From: Arthrobacter sp. MYb23
GTDB lineage: Bacteria > Actinomycetota > Actinomycetes > Actinomycetales > Micrococcaceae
DNA: 64,000 bases
Direction: 5' to 3'
Assembly: GCF_002979775.1 (NCBI RefSeq)
Contig: NZ_PCPR01000002.1
Location: forward strand, 62,001 to 126,000
Made by a program: the position numbers and the translations under genes. Shown one piece after another: positions 1-8,313 of this stretch (within the stretch, counting starts at the first letter, position 1; each line of letters begins with the position of its first letter). The notes below the pieces were generated by a model that was given only the letters and a program-made list of their open reading frames with translations, had not been told where the DNA came from and made no database searches.

Positions 1-554
1 GAGGCCATGGGGCGAAGGAAATCATTATGCACCGCAGCATCGGCGTATTTTTGCGGGTCCAGAACCCACACCAGGACATCTACCATGCCCACCATCCGCT
101 GAACGATCTCCCGATTTTCCAGCCGGGTGGAATCGAAGTCCGGCAAATCCAGCAGCACCAGGCCGGTATTCTCCTCCGCGAGCCCTGGAACCGGCGGCAG
201 CGTGTGCCGCTCTTTGACGTCCAGCCAGTCAAGCAACGGCCCGCTGCCTTCCTCGCCCCAAATGCCCGCCAAAGGTGCCGACGTCGTGGGACGCCGCGCA
301 GTGGCAGTTGCGAGACTGCTGCCTGAAACAGCATTGAACAAGGATGATTTTCCGCTGCCTGTGGCCCCGAAGAATCCCACCACTGTGTGATCGGCTGAAA
401 GAGACCGCCGCGAGGTGGCGCGCTCCAAGACCTCGTAGACGGATTGCAGATCAGCGTCCGGGAGGACACCTTCGGCCAGTTCCCGTGCGGTATTGAGGGA
501 TTCAAGCCTGCGCTGCAGCAGGGACGACTCGCGAACCTGTCCGTGGCGGCTCAT
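1..554 (-). CDS. GTPase of a paired GTPase locus (3' end cut by window edge)
   Basis: 184 N-terminal residues are visible; the rest lies beyond position 1. A P-loop GATGSGKSS is at about residues 63-71 and a G3-like DLPDFDS at about 136-142, so this is a P-loop NTPase of the dynamin/Era-like GTPase type. The segment LVWVLDPQKYADA follows in the position where a base-specificity motif is expected. The ATG (552-554) overlaps the TGA of the upstream gene (551-553) as ATGA, so the two GTPases are probably translationally coupled. It may work with the upstream protein as a membrane-associated hetero-GTPase; Streptomyces DynA/DynB is a possible but unproven analogy. No function is assigned from sequence alone. 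Confidence 0.75.
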   Translation of the reverse strand, partial: MSRHGQVRESSLLQRRLESLNTARELAEGVLPDADLQSVYEVLERATSRRSLSADHTVVGFFGATGSGKSSLFNAVSGSSLATATARRPTTSAPLAGIWGEEGSGPLLDWLDVKERHTLPPVPGLAEENTGLVLLDLPDFDSTRLENREIVQRMVGMVDVLVWVLDPQKYADAAVHNDFLRPMA

Positions 555-2353
555 GCGGCACCTGCCAGGCGGCGCAATGCTTGGGCATACCGGGAGAGGT
601 CATCTCCGGAGACCGGATCGGCTGCCTCAAGGCGGCCCAGGAACCGTTCTCTTTCATCGTCCAGGAGCCGTTGGCATTGAGTATGCAGATCATCCCTGGC
701 CTGCTGGGCCAGACGACGTACGGCGTCCTCACCGAACACAGCTTCAAGCAGCTTCTGGCCAACAACGGCCGTTCCGCCTGCAATGCCGATCTCCAAGCCG
801 CTTAGCCCGGCCGTCATGGAGAACACCACCACCATGAGCGCCGCGCCCAGCCCGTTGACTCCGAAGGACAACCAGCGGGCCTGGGTTCGTTTACCCTGGC
901 CCTGGGTACGGATCATCTCCATCAGTCCCTCCTGCCAGGAACGGATAGCTGCCGCGGCCTTCGCATCGAAGCCCTCGCTGGTACCCGAAAGATCTTCCGA
1001 GCCAAGGAGATCCCGGCCGGCAGCATCCGAACGCCAGCGCCTGTCCACGTTTTCGGCTGCGTTCGCAGCTTCGTCCAGGATCACCGCCTGCAACCCGGTC
1101 TCAATGGCGGTTTCAACCTTCACAGCGGGAGCCGGCTCGCCACGGAAGAAGGCCCCAACACGGTCCCGCATCCGCCCGAGATTCTGCTCAAGCGCCCGGA
1201 AGAACTCACCTGTACCCACAAAATCCTGCCACCGTGCCAGCACTTCGCCGCGGAGCAAAGCACCGTCCTTGGTGGCCTCCAGAATGCGCGAGAGCGCTTG
1301 CTCATACTCAGTAACGCACGTCATCCGAAGATCGCGGGCAGCGGCATCCTGGGCAGCAGCTGCACCAGCGATGCCGTCCAACCGAACACTGACAGCCTTG
1401 ACAGCGCCGTTGAGTGTTCGTCGGGCGACCTCCGCGCGTCCGGCCACATCAGCCGCCAAAGCACCCAGCCACTGACGCAGTGGAATCACGGACTCCTCCG
1501 GAAGCATCCCCAGGGCATTGAGGGCACTTTCGGGAACAACGAAGAGCTTCGCTTCGGCCAGCCCCTGCTGATCCAGCATTGCCTGGAGGTCAGTCCTGAC
1601 TTCCTCCTCCGCAGCAGCCGGAACACGGTCCAGGACCACGGCTACGGTGATATCCCGTGACGCCGCATCCAAGAGAAGCCGCCAGGGCACGGCGTCGGCG
1701 TAGCGGTTTGCTGTAGTGACAAACACCCAAAGGTCGGCGGCGGCAAGCAGCTGACCGGCAAGCCTGCGGTTGTCATCGGAGATCGAGTCGACGTCGGGCG
1801 CATCCAGGAGCGCTATTCCGTGCGGAACAGCCTCGTGTCCCACCAGAACCAAGGACGTGATGGCCTGCGCGTCGGGGGTGGCACCTGCCTGATGCGCGGG
1901 CAAAGGGCTCTCTGAAACAGTGCCCCGGATCCTGTCCAGGCCCGGAAGTATCCGCTGGCCTGCAAACCACTCCGCGTCCAGGGGATGGTGGAGGAGGATG
2001 GGCTGGCGCGTGGTGGGCCTGATAGCGCCGGAACGGGTCACCGGGTAGCCAACCAGGGCGTTGACCAGGGTGGACTTCCCGGCACCTGTGGAACCGCCGA
2101 CAACCGCCAGCAGCGGAGCATCCAGGCTCCGGTAGCGGGGAATCACGTAGTCGTCCAGCTGCGCCAGGGACTCTCGAATCCACTGACGGGCTTCCCGGAC
2201 CTCCGGCACGGCGAGCGGAAGGGTTGTGGCCGCAAGTTCCGCGCGGGCCGCTTCCAAGGTCTCGACGGCGGCTGCCGCACCAAGGGCTGCTTGTGTTGCC
2301 CGGGGTGTTCTCTCATCATCATTAGCGGTCACAGCATCATCATGCCAGTCCAA
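551..2353 (-). CDS. Dynamin-like/Era-like GTPase with C-terminal membrane segments
   Basis: 600 residues from a TTG start; the start is uncertain. A GTG codon 7 codons later is an alternative, but a GGGGGA stretch sits just before the TTG. P-loop GGSTGAGKSTLVNAL lies at about residues 86-100 and G3-like LLDAPDVDS at about 185-193. The middle is long and charged with helical character. A hydrophobic stretch of about 45 residues (near 505-550) could form one or two membrane segments. The architecture, a GTPase head plus helical region plus membrane insertion, resembles bacterial dynamin-like proteins. It is the first gene of a two-gene unit with an overlapping partner GTPase. A terminator and tRNA-Glu lie upstream. 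Confidence 0.75.
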   Translation of the reverse strand: MDWHDDAVTANDDERTPRATQAALGAAAAVETLEAARAELAATTLPLAVPEVREARQWIRESLAQLDDYVIPRYRSLDAPLLAVVGGSTGAGKSTLVNALVGYPVTRSGAIRPTTRQPILLHHPLDAEWFAGQRILPGLDRIRGTVSESPLPAHQAGATPDAQAITSLVLVGHEAVPHGIALLDAPDVDSISDDNRRLAGQLLAAADLWVFVTTANRYADAVPWRLLLDAASRDITVAVVLDRVPAAAEEEVRTDLQAMLDQQGLAEAKLFVVPESALNALGMLPEESVIPLRQWLGALAADVAGRAEVARRTLNGAVKAVSVRLDGIAGAAAAQDAAARDLRMTCVTEYEQALSRILEATKDGALLRGEVLARWQDFVGTGEFFRALEQNLGRMRDRVGAFFRGEPAPAVKVETAIETGLQAVILDEAANAAENVDRRWRSDAAGRDLLGSEDLSGTSEGFDAKAAAAIRSWQEGLMEMIRTQGQGKRTQARWLSFGVNGLGAALMVVVFSMTAGLSGLEIGIAGGTAVVGQKLLEAVFGEDAVRRLAQQARDDLHTQCQRLLDDERERFLGRLEAADPVSGDDLSRYAQALRRLAGAA

Positions 2354-2397
2354 TCCCCCGTGACAGGGGCCGCCGCAAGTACTGTGGACAAATCCAG

Positions 2398-2436
2398 GAA
2401 AAAAGAAATCCCCCGGAACCGTGGTTCCGGGGGATT
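2398..2436 (-). terminator. Rho-independent terminator after tRNA-Glu
   Basis: A stem of about 10 bp (ATCCCCCGGAACC paired with GGTTCCGGGGGAT) with a 3-nt loop is followed on the minus strand by a T-rich run (read as A's at 2399-2404 on the plus strand). It lies just 3' of tRNA-Glu and separates it from the GTPase genes. Confidence 0.85.
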
Positions 2437-2439
2437 CGT

Positions 2440-2515
2440 TGGTGACCCCAGCGGGATTCGAACCCGCGTTACCGCCGTGAGAGGGCAGCGTACTAGGCCG
2501 CTATACGATGGGGCC
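2440..2515 (-). tRNA. tRNA-Glu (anticodon CTC)
   Basis: 76 nt including an encoded CCA (2440-2442). Acceptor GGCCCCA pairs with TGGGGTC with one G-T wobble. The T arm contains GGTTCGAATCC. The anticodon stem CTGCC/GGCGG closes the loop CTCTCAC, giving CTC. It probably shares a transcript with tRNA-Gln 128 bp upstream, since the terminator follows this gene and not tRNA-Gln. It sits near gltX, which charges it, as in other actinobacteria. Confidence 0.95.
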
Positions 2516-2643
2516 TTGCACTTTTTTATCACCGTTTCCGGCGATCAAGCAGAAAGAGTATTTCATACTTTCAGCTTCGCTCCAAATCGACTGCGCGACT
2601 TGAAACTTCTGATTTTCCAGCGTATTGACGCGGATTTTCAGAG

Positions 2644-2715
2644 CTGGGATACCAGGACTCGAACCTAGAATGACGGTACCAGAAACCGTAGTGTTGCCAA
2701 TTACACCATATCCCA
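2644..2715 (-). tRNA. tRNA-Gln (anticodon CTG)
   Basis: 72 nt without an encoded CCA. Acceptor TGGGATA pairs with TATCCCA; the discriminator is G. The anticodon stem ACGGT/ACCGT closes loop TTCTGGT, giving CTG. The T arm contains GGTTCGAGTCC. In bacteria with a non-discriminating GltX this tRNA is charged with Glu and amidated by GatCAB; the nearby gltX makes that plausible, though gatCAB is not in this window. Confidence 0.94.
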
Positions 2716-2791
2716 AAGTGACTTTCGGACCGGAGTTCCACGCTTTGGTTTCCCTCAGCTTTTCCCTCCGTGCCCCTCAGCACGAGTAATG

Positions 2792-2820
2792 ACTCTACCG
2801 GAGTCTCGCCACCTGCACAA
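2792..2820 (-). promoter_or_regulatory. Candidate promoter for tRNA-Gln/tRNA-Glu
   Basis: On the minus strand a -35-like TTGTGC (2815-2820) and a -10-like TAGAGT (2792-2797) are separated by exactly 17 bp. The same TAGAGT hexamer is found upstream of both tRNA-Lys genes in this window. The predicted transcript start is about 70 nt before tRNA-Gln. The rest of the 2716-2852 gap shows nothing else recognisable. Confidence 0.55.
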
Positions 2821-2852
2821 ATCGGAAAGCCGTTACCTGCATCACATGATTC

Positions 2853-3581
2853 TCAGGCTGCAGTAGGAGCCGTCACCAGCAGCCGCGACAAGGAGTCCAC
2901 TTGGCGGCCGGTGAATTCTTCCACCACTTCCCCGGTCCTGTTCAGCCATACGCCAATCAGGCCAGCTGCCGTTGCGCCGTCAGCATCGAGCAGCCGGTTG
3001 TCGCCAACATACAAGGTCTCCGCCGGCCCGGTGCCCAGCAGGCGCACACCTTCGAGGTATATTGCCGGGTCTGGCTTTGCCACCCCTACCGTGTCCGTAC
3101 CTACCAGGATCTTGATCCGCGACAGGCCTGCACCGTCCAGTTTGGCCCGCTGGTAATCATGCACATTGTTGCTCACGGCGCCGTAGGGAATGCCCGCGGC
3201 ATCGAGGGAGTCGAGCACGCCTTCAACGTCGTCAAAAGCCCGCACATACGCCGTCTGGCGCTGGTGGTAATCGGCAACCCACGCTTGGGATTCCTCGCCG
3301 TCCTGAAGTTCCACGCCAAAGTGCCCCAAAGCAGCCCTGCCCCGTAGGAGCCGCTGCTCATTGAAGGTCAGCTCCCCTGCCAGATAGCGGTCATAGAAGT
3401 GCGTGGTCTCGTGTGTGAAGATGCGGCCGAACTTCACCCACCCGGCCTGGTCCAGGCCGGGCAGGAGATGCTCGCTGACATCGCGGAGTGCAGTGGTCAT
3501 GGCGTACTCAAGGTCCACCAAGGTGTCGTCAATATCGAAGAGGACACCATGGACGGTGCCGAAGGAACGTGAGATAGCCAT
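2853..3581 (-). CDS. HAD-family hydrolase (phosphatase-like)
   Basis: 242 residues from the ATG at 3581. A start 20 codons earlier would overlap the end of gltX and lacks family support. Motif I LFDIDDTLVD at about 14-23 carries the nucleophile and acid/base Asp pair. A C-terminal motif YVGDNRLLDADGA supplies the motif IV acid. KPDPAIYLEG contains the motif III Lys. The helical cap between motifs I and II is consistent with a subfamily I (2-haloacid dehalogenase/phosphoglycolate phosphatase-like) enzyme. The substrate cannot be predicted. It starts 13 bp after gltX and is probably co-transcribed with it. Confidence 0.85.
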   Translation of the reverse strand: MAISRSFGTVHGVLFDIDDTLVDLEYAMTTALRDVSEHLLPGLDQAGWVKFGRIFTHETTHFYDRYLAGELTFNEQRLLRGRAALGHFGVELQDGEESQAWVADYHQRQTAYVRAFDDVEGVLDSLDAAGIPYGAVSNNVHDYQRAKLDGAGLSRIKILVGTDTVGVAKPDPAIYLEGVRLLGTGPAETLYVGDNRLLDADGATAAGLIGVWLNRTGEVVEEFTGRQVDSLSRLLVTAPTAA

Positions 3582-3594
3582 GACTGCTCTGCTG

Positions 3595-5115
3595 CTAGCC
3601 TCGGAAGGCGCGGACACGGGCGAGCGAGGAATCCTTGCCAAGGATCACCATCGACTCGAACAAGGGTGGAGAAATGCGGCGCCCAGAGATGGCCGTGCGC
3701 ACAGGACCGAAGGCTGCCCGCGGCTTGATGCCAAGATCCTCAACCAGAGCCTGCTTGAGCGCGGCCTGGATATTCTCAGCCGTCCACTCACCGATCGGTT
3801 CCAGCGCCGCCAAGGCAGCGTCGAGCACTTCCTCCAGGTTCTGAGGAAGACCCTTTCGGGCATCGTCGGCAACGTCAATGGCGTCATCGGCCTTGAACAG
3901 GAAGGCCAGCATCTCCGGAGCTTCACCCAAGAGTGTGATGCGTTCCTGTACCAGAGGAGCAGCCTCGGCGAGGATCTCTTCCTGTCGCGGCGTCAGGATT
4001 TCCCCTACGAAACCAGCAGCTCGGAGGTAAGGAACCAAACGTTCCTTGAAGTCCTCCGGCGCGAGCATCCGCACGTGGGTTCCATTGATGGCTTCAGCCT
4101 TCTTGATGTCGAAACGGGCCGGGTTGCCCAGGACGTCGTGGATATCGAAGTTGGCTACGAGCTGCTCCACGGTGAAGATGTCCTCGTCCGCGCTCAGTGA
4201 CCAGCCAAGCAGCGACAGGTAGTTGAGCAAGCCCTCGGGGATGAAGCCACGTTCACGGTGAAGGAACAGGCTGGACTCGGGATCACGCTTGGAAAGCTTC
4301 TTGTTACCCTGTCCCATGACATAGGGCAGGTGGCCGAATTCCGGCATGTACTCGGCCACGCCAATGGCGTAGAGGGCGCGGTACAGCGCAATCTGACGCG
4401 GAGTGGAACTCAGCAGATCCTCGCCGCGAAGGACGTGGGTGATGCCCATCAGGGCGTCGTCCACAGGGTTCACCAGCGTGTAGAGCGGAGCACCGTTGGC
4501 GCGGACAACAGCAAAGTCAGGAACCGAACCAGCCTTGAACGTAATCTCCCCGCGGACCAGGTCATTGAAGGTCAAATCCTCGTCCGGCATGCGGAGGCGG
4601 AGGACAGCTTCGCGGCCCTCGGCTTTGAACTGTTCCAACTGCTCATCCGTCAGGTGCCGGTCGAATCCGTCATAGCCCAGCTTGGGGTCGCGGCCGGCCG
4701 CCTTATGACGTGCTTCGATCTCATCGGGCGTGGAGTACGACTCGTAGACGTGTCCTCCGGCTTTGAGCTTGGCGATGACGTCCTGGTAGATGTCGCCACG
4801 CTGCGACTGCCGGTACGGCTCGTGCGGTCCCCCAACCTCTACGCCCTCATCCCAGTTGATGCCGAGCCATTTCAGGGCGTCCAGCAACTGGTGGTAGCTC
4901 TCTTCGCTGTCGCGGGCCGAGTCCGTGTCCTCGATGCGGAAGATCAGCTTGCCGCCGGTGTGGCGTGCATAGGCCCAGTTGAACAGGGCCGTGCGGATCA
5001 GGCCCACGTGCGGGGTTCCTGTGGGTGACGGGCAAAAACGCACGCGGACCGGAGTCTCGGCGTTGACGGCAGGGATGGCGCTGAAAGCAGCGTTCGACGC
5101 AGAAGCAGTAGTCAT
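3595..5115 (-). CDS. gltX: Glutamate--tRNA ligase
   Basis: 506 residues from the ATG at 5115 ([11 protein letters not shown]). A reading frame 36 codons longer runs into an inverted repeat and is unlikely to be the start. It is a class I aminoacyl-tRNA synthetase: the HIGH-type signature is [19 protein letters not shown] near residue 27, and the KMSKS equivalent is [10 protein letters not shown] near 280. It attaches Glu to tRNA-Glu in the cytoplasm, and in many actinobacteria also to tRNA-Gln. tRNA-Glu and tRNA-Gln genes lie about 0.9-1.1 kb downstream. The order gltX next to a fumarylacetoacetase-family gene and leuB matches my recollection of the Mycobacterium tuberculosis map. Confidence 0.97.
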   Translation of the reverse strand: MTTASASNAAFSAIPAVNAETPVRVRFCPSPTGTPHVGLIRTALFNWAYARHTGGKLIFRIEDTDSARDSEESYHQLLDALKWLGINWDEGVEVGGPHEPYRQSQRGDIYQDVIAKLKAGGHVYESYSTPDEIEARHKAAGRDPKLGYDGFDRHLTDEQLEQFKAEGREAVLRLRMPDEDLTFNDLVRGEITFKAGSVPDFAVVRANGAPLYTLVNPVDDALMGITHVLRGEDLLSSTPRQIALYRALYAIGVAEYMPEFGHLPYVMGQGNKKLSKRDPESSLFLHRERGFIPEGLLNYLSLLGWSLSADEDIFTVEQLVANFDIHDVLGNPARFDIKKAEAINGTHVRMLAPEDFKERLVPYLRAAGFVGEILTPRQEEILAEAAPLVQERITLLGEAPEMLAFLFKADDAIDVADDARKGLPQNLEEVLDAALAALEPIGEWTAENIQAALKQALVEDLGIKPRAAFGPVRTAISGRRISPPLFESMVILGKDSSLARVRAFRG

Positions 5116-5167
5116 AGTGGTTCCAACTTTACCGCTTGGCGCCGCTTCGGTTTCCCGGCTGGAATCG

Positions 5168-5217
5168 CCCGACGGCGGTACTCGCCTTAACCGTGAGAGG
5201 CGAGTACCGCCGTCGGG
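5168..5217. repeat. 20-bp perfect inverted repeat between the FAH-family gene and gltX
   Basis: Left arm 5168-5187 (CCCGACGGCGGTACTCGCCT), right arm 5198-5217 its exact complement, 10-nt loop. There is no T-run on either side, so it is not a standard intrinsic terminator. It lies 52 bp upstream of the gltX start and 21 bp past the stop of the upstream gene. It could be a REP-like element, an RNA processing or stability hairpin, or a T-less terminator. Confidence 0.85.
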
Positions 5218-5238
5218 GTTCAACGACTGACGTGGAGC

Positions 5239-6015
5239 TTAGCGGCGAACCACCGGGTTGGAGAGCCGGCCGATGCCTTCGATCTCCACTTCGAAACGGT
5301 CGCCCTCATTGACCAGGCCTACACCGGCGGGGGTGCCGGTCATGATGACGTCGCCAGGAAGCAGCGTGAAGGCGTGCGAAACGATCGAGACGAGCTCGCG
5401 TACGCCACGGATCATCTGGCTGGTGCTGCCGTCCTGGCGAAGTTCACCGTTGAGGCGGCCCTGGATAGTCAGGTCCTCGTGGTCCAGATCGGTTTCGATC
5501 CACGGACCAAGTGGCGCGGAGGTGTCGAACCCCTTGGCCCGCGCCCACTGGAGATCAGTCTTTTGGACGTCGCGGGCAGTGAGGTCGTTGCCGCAGGTGT
5601 AGCCGAAGATGACGTCGTCCGCACGGTCCTCGGGAACGTCCTTGCAGATCCGGCCGATCACTACGCACAGCTCAGCCTCGAAGGAGACTTCCTCTGAGAA
5701 CGCGGGAAGGATGATGGGATCGTTCGGGCCGATCACCGACGTGTTGGGCTTCAGGAACAGCAGCGGCTGCTGGGGAACCTCGTTGCCGAGCTCGGCAGCG
5801 TGCTCGGCGAAGTTGCGGCCGACGCCAATGACCTTGCTTCGGGGAATGATCGGAGCGAGGAGCCGCACGTCCTCAAGCTTGTGCTTCACGTGGGTACGTT
5901 CCACGCCGTTAAAGAAGGGGTCGCCGTTGATGACAGTGATTTCCTCACTGCCGGGCTCGCCTTCAACAACGCCGTAAAGGGGATCAGAATCAACTACAAA
6001 CCGGGCGATACGCAT
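5239..6015 (-). CDS. Fumarylacetoacetate hydrolase-family protein
   Basis: 258 residues. The FAH fold is indicated by KVIGVGRNFAEHAAELG near residue 62, the acidic metal ligands in EVSFEAELCVVIG (near 109) and GNDLTARDVQKTDLQW (near 143), and the C-terminal GDVIMTGTPAGVG (near 222). Family members hydrolyse or decarboxylate C-C bonds of acylpyruvates and diketo acids with Mg2+ or Mn2+; oxaloacetate decarboxylase/acylpyruvase activity is common among short members. The substrate here is not determined. It lies upstream of gltX and 23 bp after the MBL-fold gene, so the three may share a transcript. The FAH-gltX adjacency appears conserved across actinobacteria. Confidence 0.88.
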   Translation of the reverse strand: MRIARFVVDSDPLYGVVEGEPGSEEITVINGDPFFNGVERTHVKHKLEDVRLLAPIIPRSKVIGVGRNFAEHAAELGNEVPQQPLLFLKPNTSVIGPNDPIILPAFSEEVSFEAELCVVIGRICKDVPEDRADDVIFGYTCGNDLTARDVQKTDLQWARAKGFDTSAPLGPWIETDLDHEDLTIQGRLNGELRQDGSTSQMIRGVRELVSIVSHAFTLLPGDVIMTGTPAGVGLVNEGDRFEVEIEGIGRLSNPVVRR

Positions 6016-6038
6016 GGGCTCAAGCCTACAGTCCGGGT

Positions 6039-6854
6039 CTAGCTTCGGAGGTAATCCAACTGGGCTGCGACGGAAGTCTCTGCCGCCCAGCGGACGGAGG
6101 CGGCGACGTCGGGGTAAACGGCATCAGTGACGGCGGGTATCGATGCATCCTGTCCCATGTTTTTCAGCGCCTCCCTGATCTGATCGAGGCGAAGTTCGCG
6201 GTGTTCGCGGTACTCGCGGCACTTTGCGTCCAGAGCCGGAAGCACAGGTCCGTGGGCTGGAAGCAAGGTTGCGGCGCCCAGTGCTTCCAGCTTGTCCAAG
6301 CTCGCAAGGTAGTCCCCCAGCCTGCCATCCGGGTAGTCCAGCACAGTGGTTCCGCGGCCCAGGATGGTATCGCCGGTCAGAACGGATCCGGTGGGGCCGT
6401 CATGAGGGAGATGGAAGCAGAGGGAATCGGACGTATGCCCCGGGGTCCCCACCACACGGATCTCCACGCCACCGGCCATCAGTACTTCGCCGTCCATCAG
6501 GGGTTCGCCACCGTGGCAATGCTCCGGCAACGCAGCGCGGACCGGCGCCCCGGTGATCTGGTGGAAACGCGCTGACGCCTCGGTATGGTCCGCGTGCCGA
6601 TGCGTAATGAGGACCACCTCCACAACACCAGCCGATGCCAGCACGGCCAAGTGGTGTTCGTCTTCAGGGCCCGGGTCCACCACCGCTACGTGGCCGGAGC
6701 CCTGCACACCGATGACATAGGAATTGGTGCCGTCCAGACTCATCGGGCCCGGGTTCGGAGCCAATCGGAAGTGGGTGAGCTCGCTGCTGCGCCGCAAGGA
6801 AGAGGAGTCGCCAGTGGGTGAGTTACCGGGAGTCGCCATTGATTCTGAAGTCAC
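6039..6854 (-). CDS. MBL-fold metallo-hydrolase
   Basis: 271 residues from a GTG at 6854; an ATG five codons in (6839) is an equally possible start. The metallo-beta-lactamase signature THRHADHTEAS lies near residue 83 with the HxHxDH zinc ligands. A further His is in TPGHTSDS and an Asp in LTGDTILG; the last ligand is probably in LLPAHGPVLP. These are hallmarks of the glyoxalase II/LACTB2-like branch, which includes hydrolases and endoribonucleases. The substrate is not predictable. It is followed by the FAH-family gene on the same strand and preceded by a repeat-filled gap. Confidence 0.85.
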   Translation of the reverse strand: MTSESMATPGNSPTGDSSSLRRSSELTHFRLAPNPGPMSLDGTNSYVIGVQGSGHVAVVDPGPEDEHHLAVLASAGVVEVVLITHRHADHTEASARFHQITGAPVRAALPEHCHGGEPLMDGEVLMAGGVEIRVVGTPGHTSDSLCFHLPHDGPTGSVLTGDTILGRGTTVLDYPDGRLGDYLASLDKLEALGAATLLPAHGPVLPALDAKCREYREHRELRLDQIREALKNMGQDASIPAVTDAVYPDVAASVRWAAETSVAAQLDYLRS

Positions 6855-6877
6855 CGTCCCATCTTGGCACTGAATAC

Positions 6878-7014
6878 ACGCTCTCTCACATCCCTAGCCC
6901 TTCCGGCCAACCGTCTCTCACCCCCCGCCGGGAAGTGATAGAGCGTCCGGCCCAAGCCCGAGGGAAGTGATAGAGCGTCCGGCCCAAGCCCGAGGGAAGT
7001 GGAAGAGCGTCCGG
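6878..7014. repeat. Cluster of AGAGCGT-type repeats
   Basis: A 32-bp unit beginning GGAAGTGATAGAGCGTCCGG is repeated perfectly at 6931-6962 and 6963-6994, with a third partial, slightly diverged copy at 6995-7014. Two related copies in opposite orientation (ACGCTCTCTCACATCC at 6878-6893 and CCGTCTCTCACCCCCC at 6911-6926) precede them. The same core occurs as an inverted pair at 14807-14861. This fills most of the 230-bp gap between the MBL gene and ilvE; no ORF is supported here. Confidence 0.85.
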
Positions 7015-7025
7015 GAAGCAGAACA

Positions 7026-7061
7026 GCGGCCCTTCCGCCTGTTGCCAGATGGAAGGACCGC
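7026..7061 (-). terminator. Terminator-like hairpin after ilvE
   Basis: Arms GCGGCCCTTCC (7026-7036) and GGAAGGACCGC (7051-7061) pair at 10 of 11 positions; the mismatch becomes a G-U pair in the minus-strand RNA. It lies 24 bp past the ilvE stop. No clear T-run follows, so termination is inferred. Confidence 0.5.
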
Positions 7062-7084
7062 CGTCGTGTTGTGAGTTGCGTGGT

Positions 7085-8197
7085 TTAGACCAGGCGGGTC
7101 AGCCAGCCGTGGGTGTCCTCCACGGTTCCGGTCTGGATGCCCAGGAGCTGCTCGCGGATGGCCATGGTGGTTTCGCCCGCCTTGGCGTCCTCGGCACCGA
7201 TGAACTCGGTGGCATCCTTGAGCACGCCAATCGGCGTGATCACTGCTGCGGTGCCGCAAGCGAAGACCTCGGTGATCTCGCCGGAAGCGACGCCTTCACG
7301 CCACTCGTCCAGGGTGATCTTCCGCTCGGTGACTTCACGGCCCATGTCCTTGGCCACCTGGATGACGGACATGCGCGTCACGCCTTCCAGGATGGTGCCG
7401 CTGAGGGCGGGAGTGACCAGGGAACCGTCCTTCATGACGAAGAAGACGTTCATGCCGCCGAGTTCTTCCACGGCGTCGTCGTTGAAGTGGTCCAGGAAGA
7501 GCACCTGCTTGCAGCCGTTCGCTTCGGCTTCCTGCTGTGCGATCAGCGATGCTGCATAGTTGCCGCCACACTTGGCCGCACCGGTTCCGCCGCGGCCCGC
7601 ACGGGCGTATTCACGGGAGATCCAGATGGAGACAGGCTTGAGCTCGCCACCGAAGTAGTTGCCGGCGGGCGAAGCAATAACGCGGAAGGAAACTTCGCGG
7701 GCGGCCCGGACTCCAAGGAATGCCTCGGTGGCAATCATGAACGGGCGCAGGTACAGGGCTTCGCCGTCGCCGGACGGAACCCATTCCTGGTCTGCCTGCA
7801 CGAGTTCCCGGATGGCGCCCAGGAAGTACTCCTCGGGCAGCTCAGGAAGGGCCAGGCGGCGGGCGGACTTGTTCAGGCGTGCCGCGTTGGCTTCGGGCCT
7901 GAACGTCCAAACGGATCCGTCGGCGTGGCGGTAGGCCTTGAGTCCTTCGAAGATCTCCTGGCCGTAGTGCAGGACCGCGGCCGAGGGGTCCAGGGAAATG
8001 GGTCCGTAGGGCTCGATCCGGGCGTTCTGCCAACCGCCATTGCCATCGGCGTCAACTTTGTAGTCGACGACGGCGGTGTGGTCGGTGAAGTAGTCGCCAA
8101 ATCCCGGGTTCGCCAGGACGGCTGCACGCTCCTCAGCAGATTTCGGTGTTTCCGAAAGCTGCTGGCTGAATTCGACGCCATGGGCAGTCTGAGTCAT
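7085..8197 (-). CDS. ilvE: Branched-chain amino acid aminotransferase
   Basis: 370 residues, typical of the actinobacterial IlvE of about 365-370. It is a fold-type IV PLP enzyme: the Schiff-base Lys is in the segment [14 protein letters not shown] near residue 197, and the cofactor-binding region includes [14 protein letters not shown] near 305. It catalyses the last, reversible transamination to Val, Leu and Ile. It is encoded downstream of leuB on the same strand, 116 bp apart, within a wider branched-chain block (ilvD, ilvB, ilvN, ilvC, leuB, ilvE). The gap 8198-8313 shows no recognisable regulatory element. Confidence 0.96.
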   Translation of the reverse strand: MTQTAHGVEFSQQLSETPKSAEERAAVLANPGFGDYFTDHTAVVDYKVDADGNGGWQNARIEPYGPISLDPSAAVLHYGQEIFEGLKAYRHADGSVWTFRPEANAARLNKSARRLALPELPEEYFLGAIRELVQADQEWVPSGDGEALYLRPFMIATEAFLGVRAAREVSFRVIASPAGNYFGGELKPVSIWISREYARAGRGGTGAAKCGGNYAASLIAQQEAEANGCKQVLFLDHFNDDAVEELGGMNVFFVMKDGSLVTPALSGTILEGVTRMSVIQVAKDMGREVTERKITLDEWREGVASGEITEVFACGTAAVITPIGVLKDATEFIGAEDAKAGETTMAIREQLLGIQTGTVEDTHGWLTRLV

Positions 8198-8313
8198 GTT
8201 TCCTCCACAGTCAGCTACCTGGCAGTGCGAACCGGCCCAAAAGGGTGTGGTTCAGCGATGGACCAGGGAAGCAGGTAAATAATTCAAGACAAGCTTACGC
8301 CTGAGTATTGGGC

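Noticed and set aside
5116..5223. 36-codon N-terminal extension of gltX
   Set aside because: The extension is the translated inverted repeat; conserved synthetase sequence begins after the ATG at 5115.
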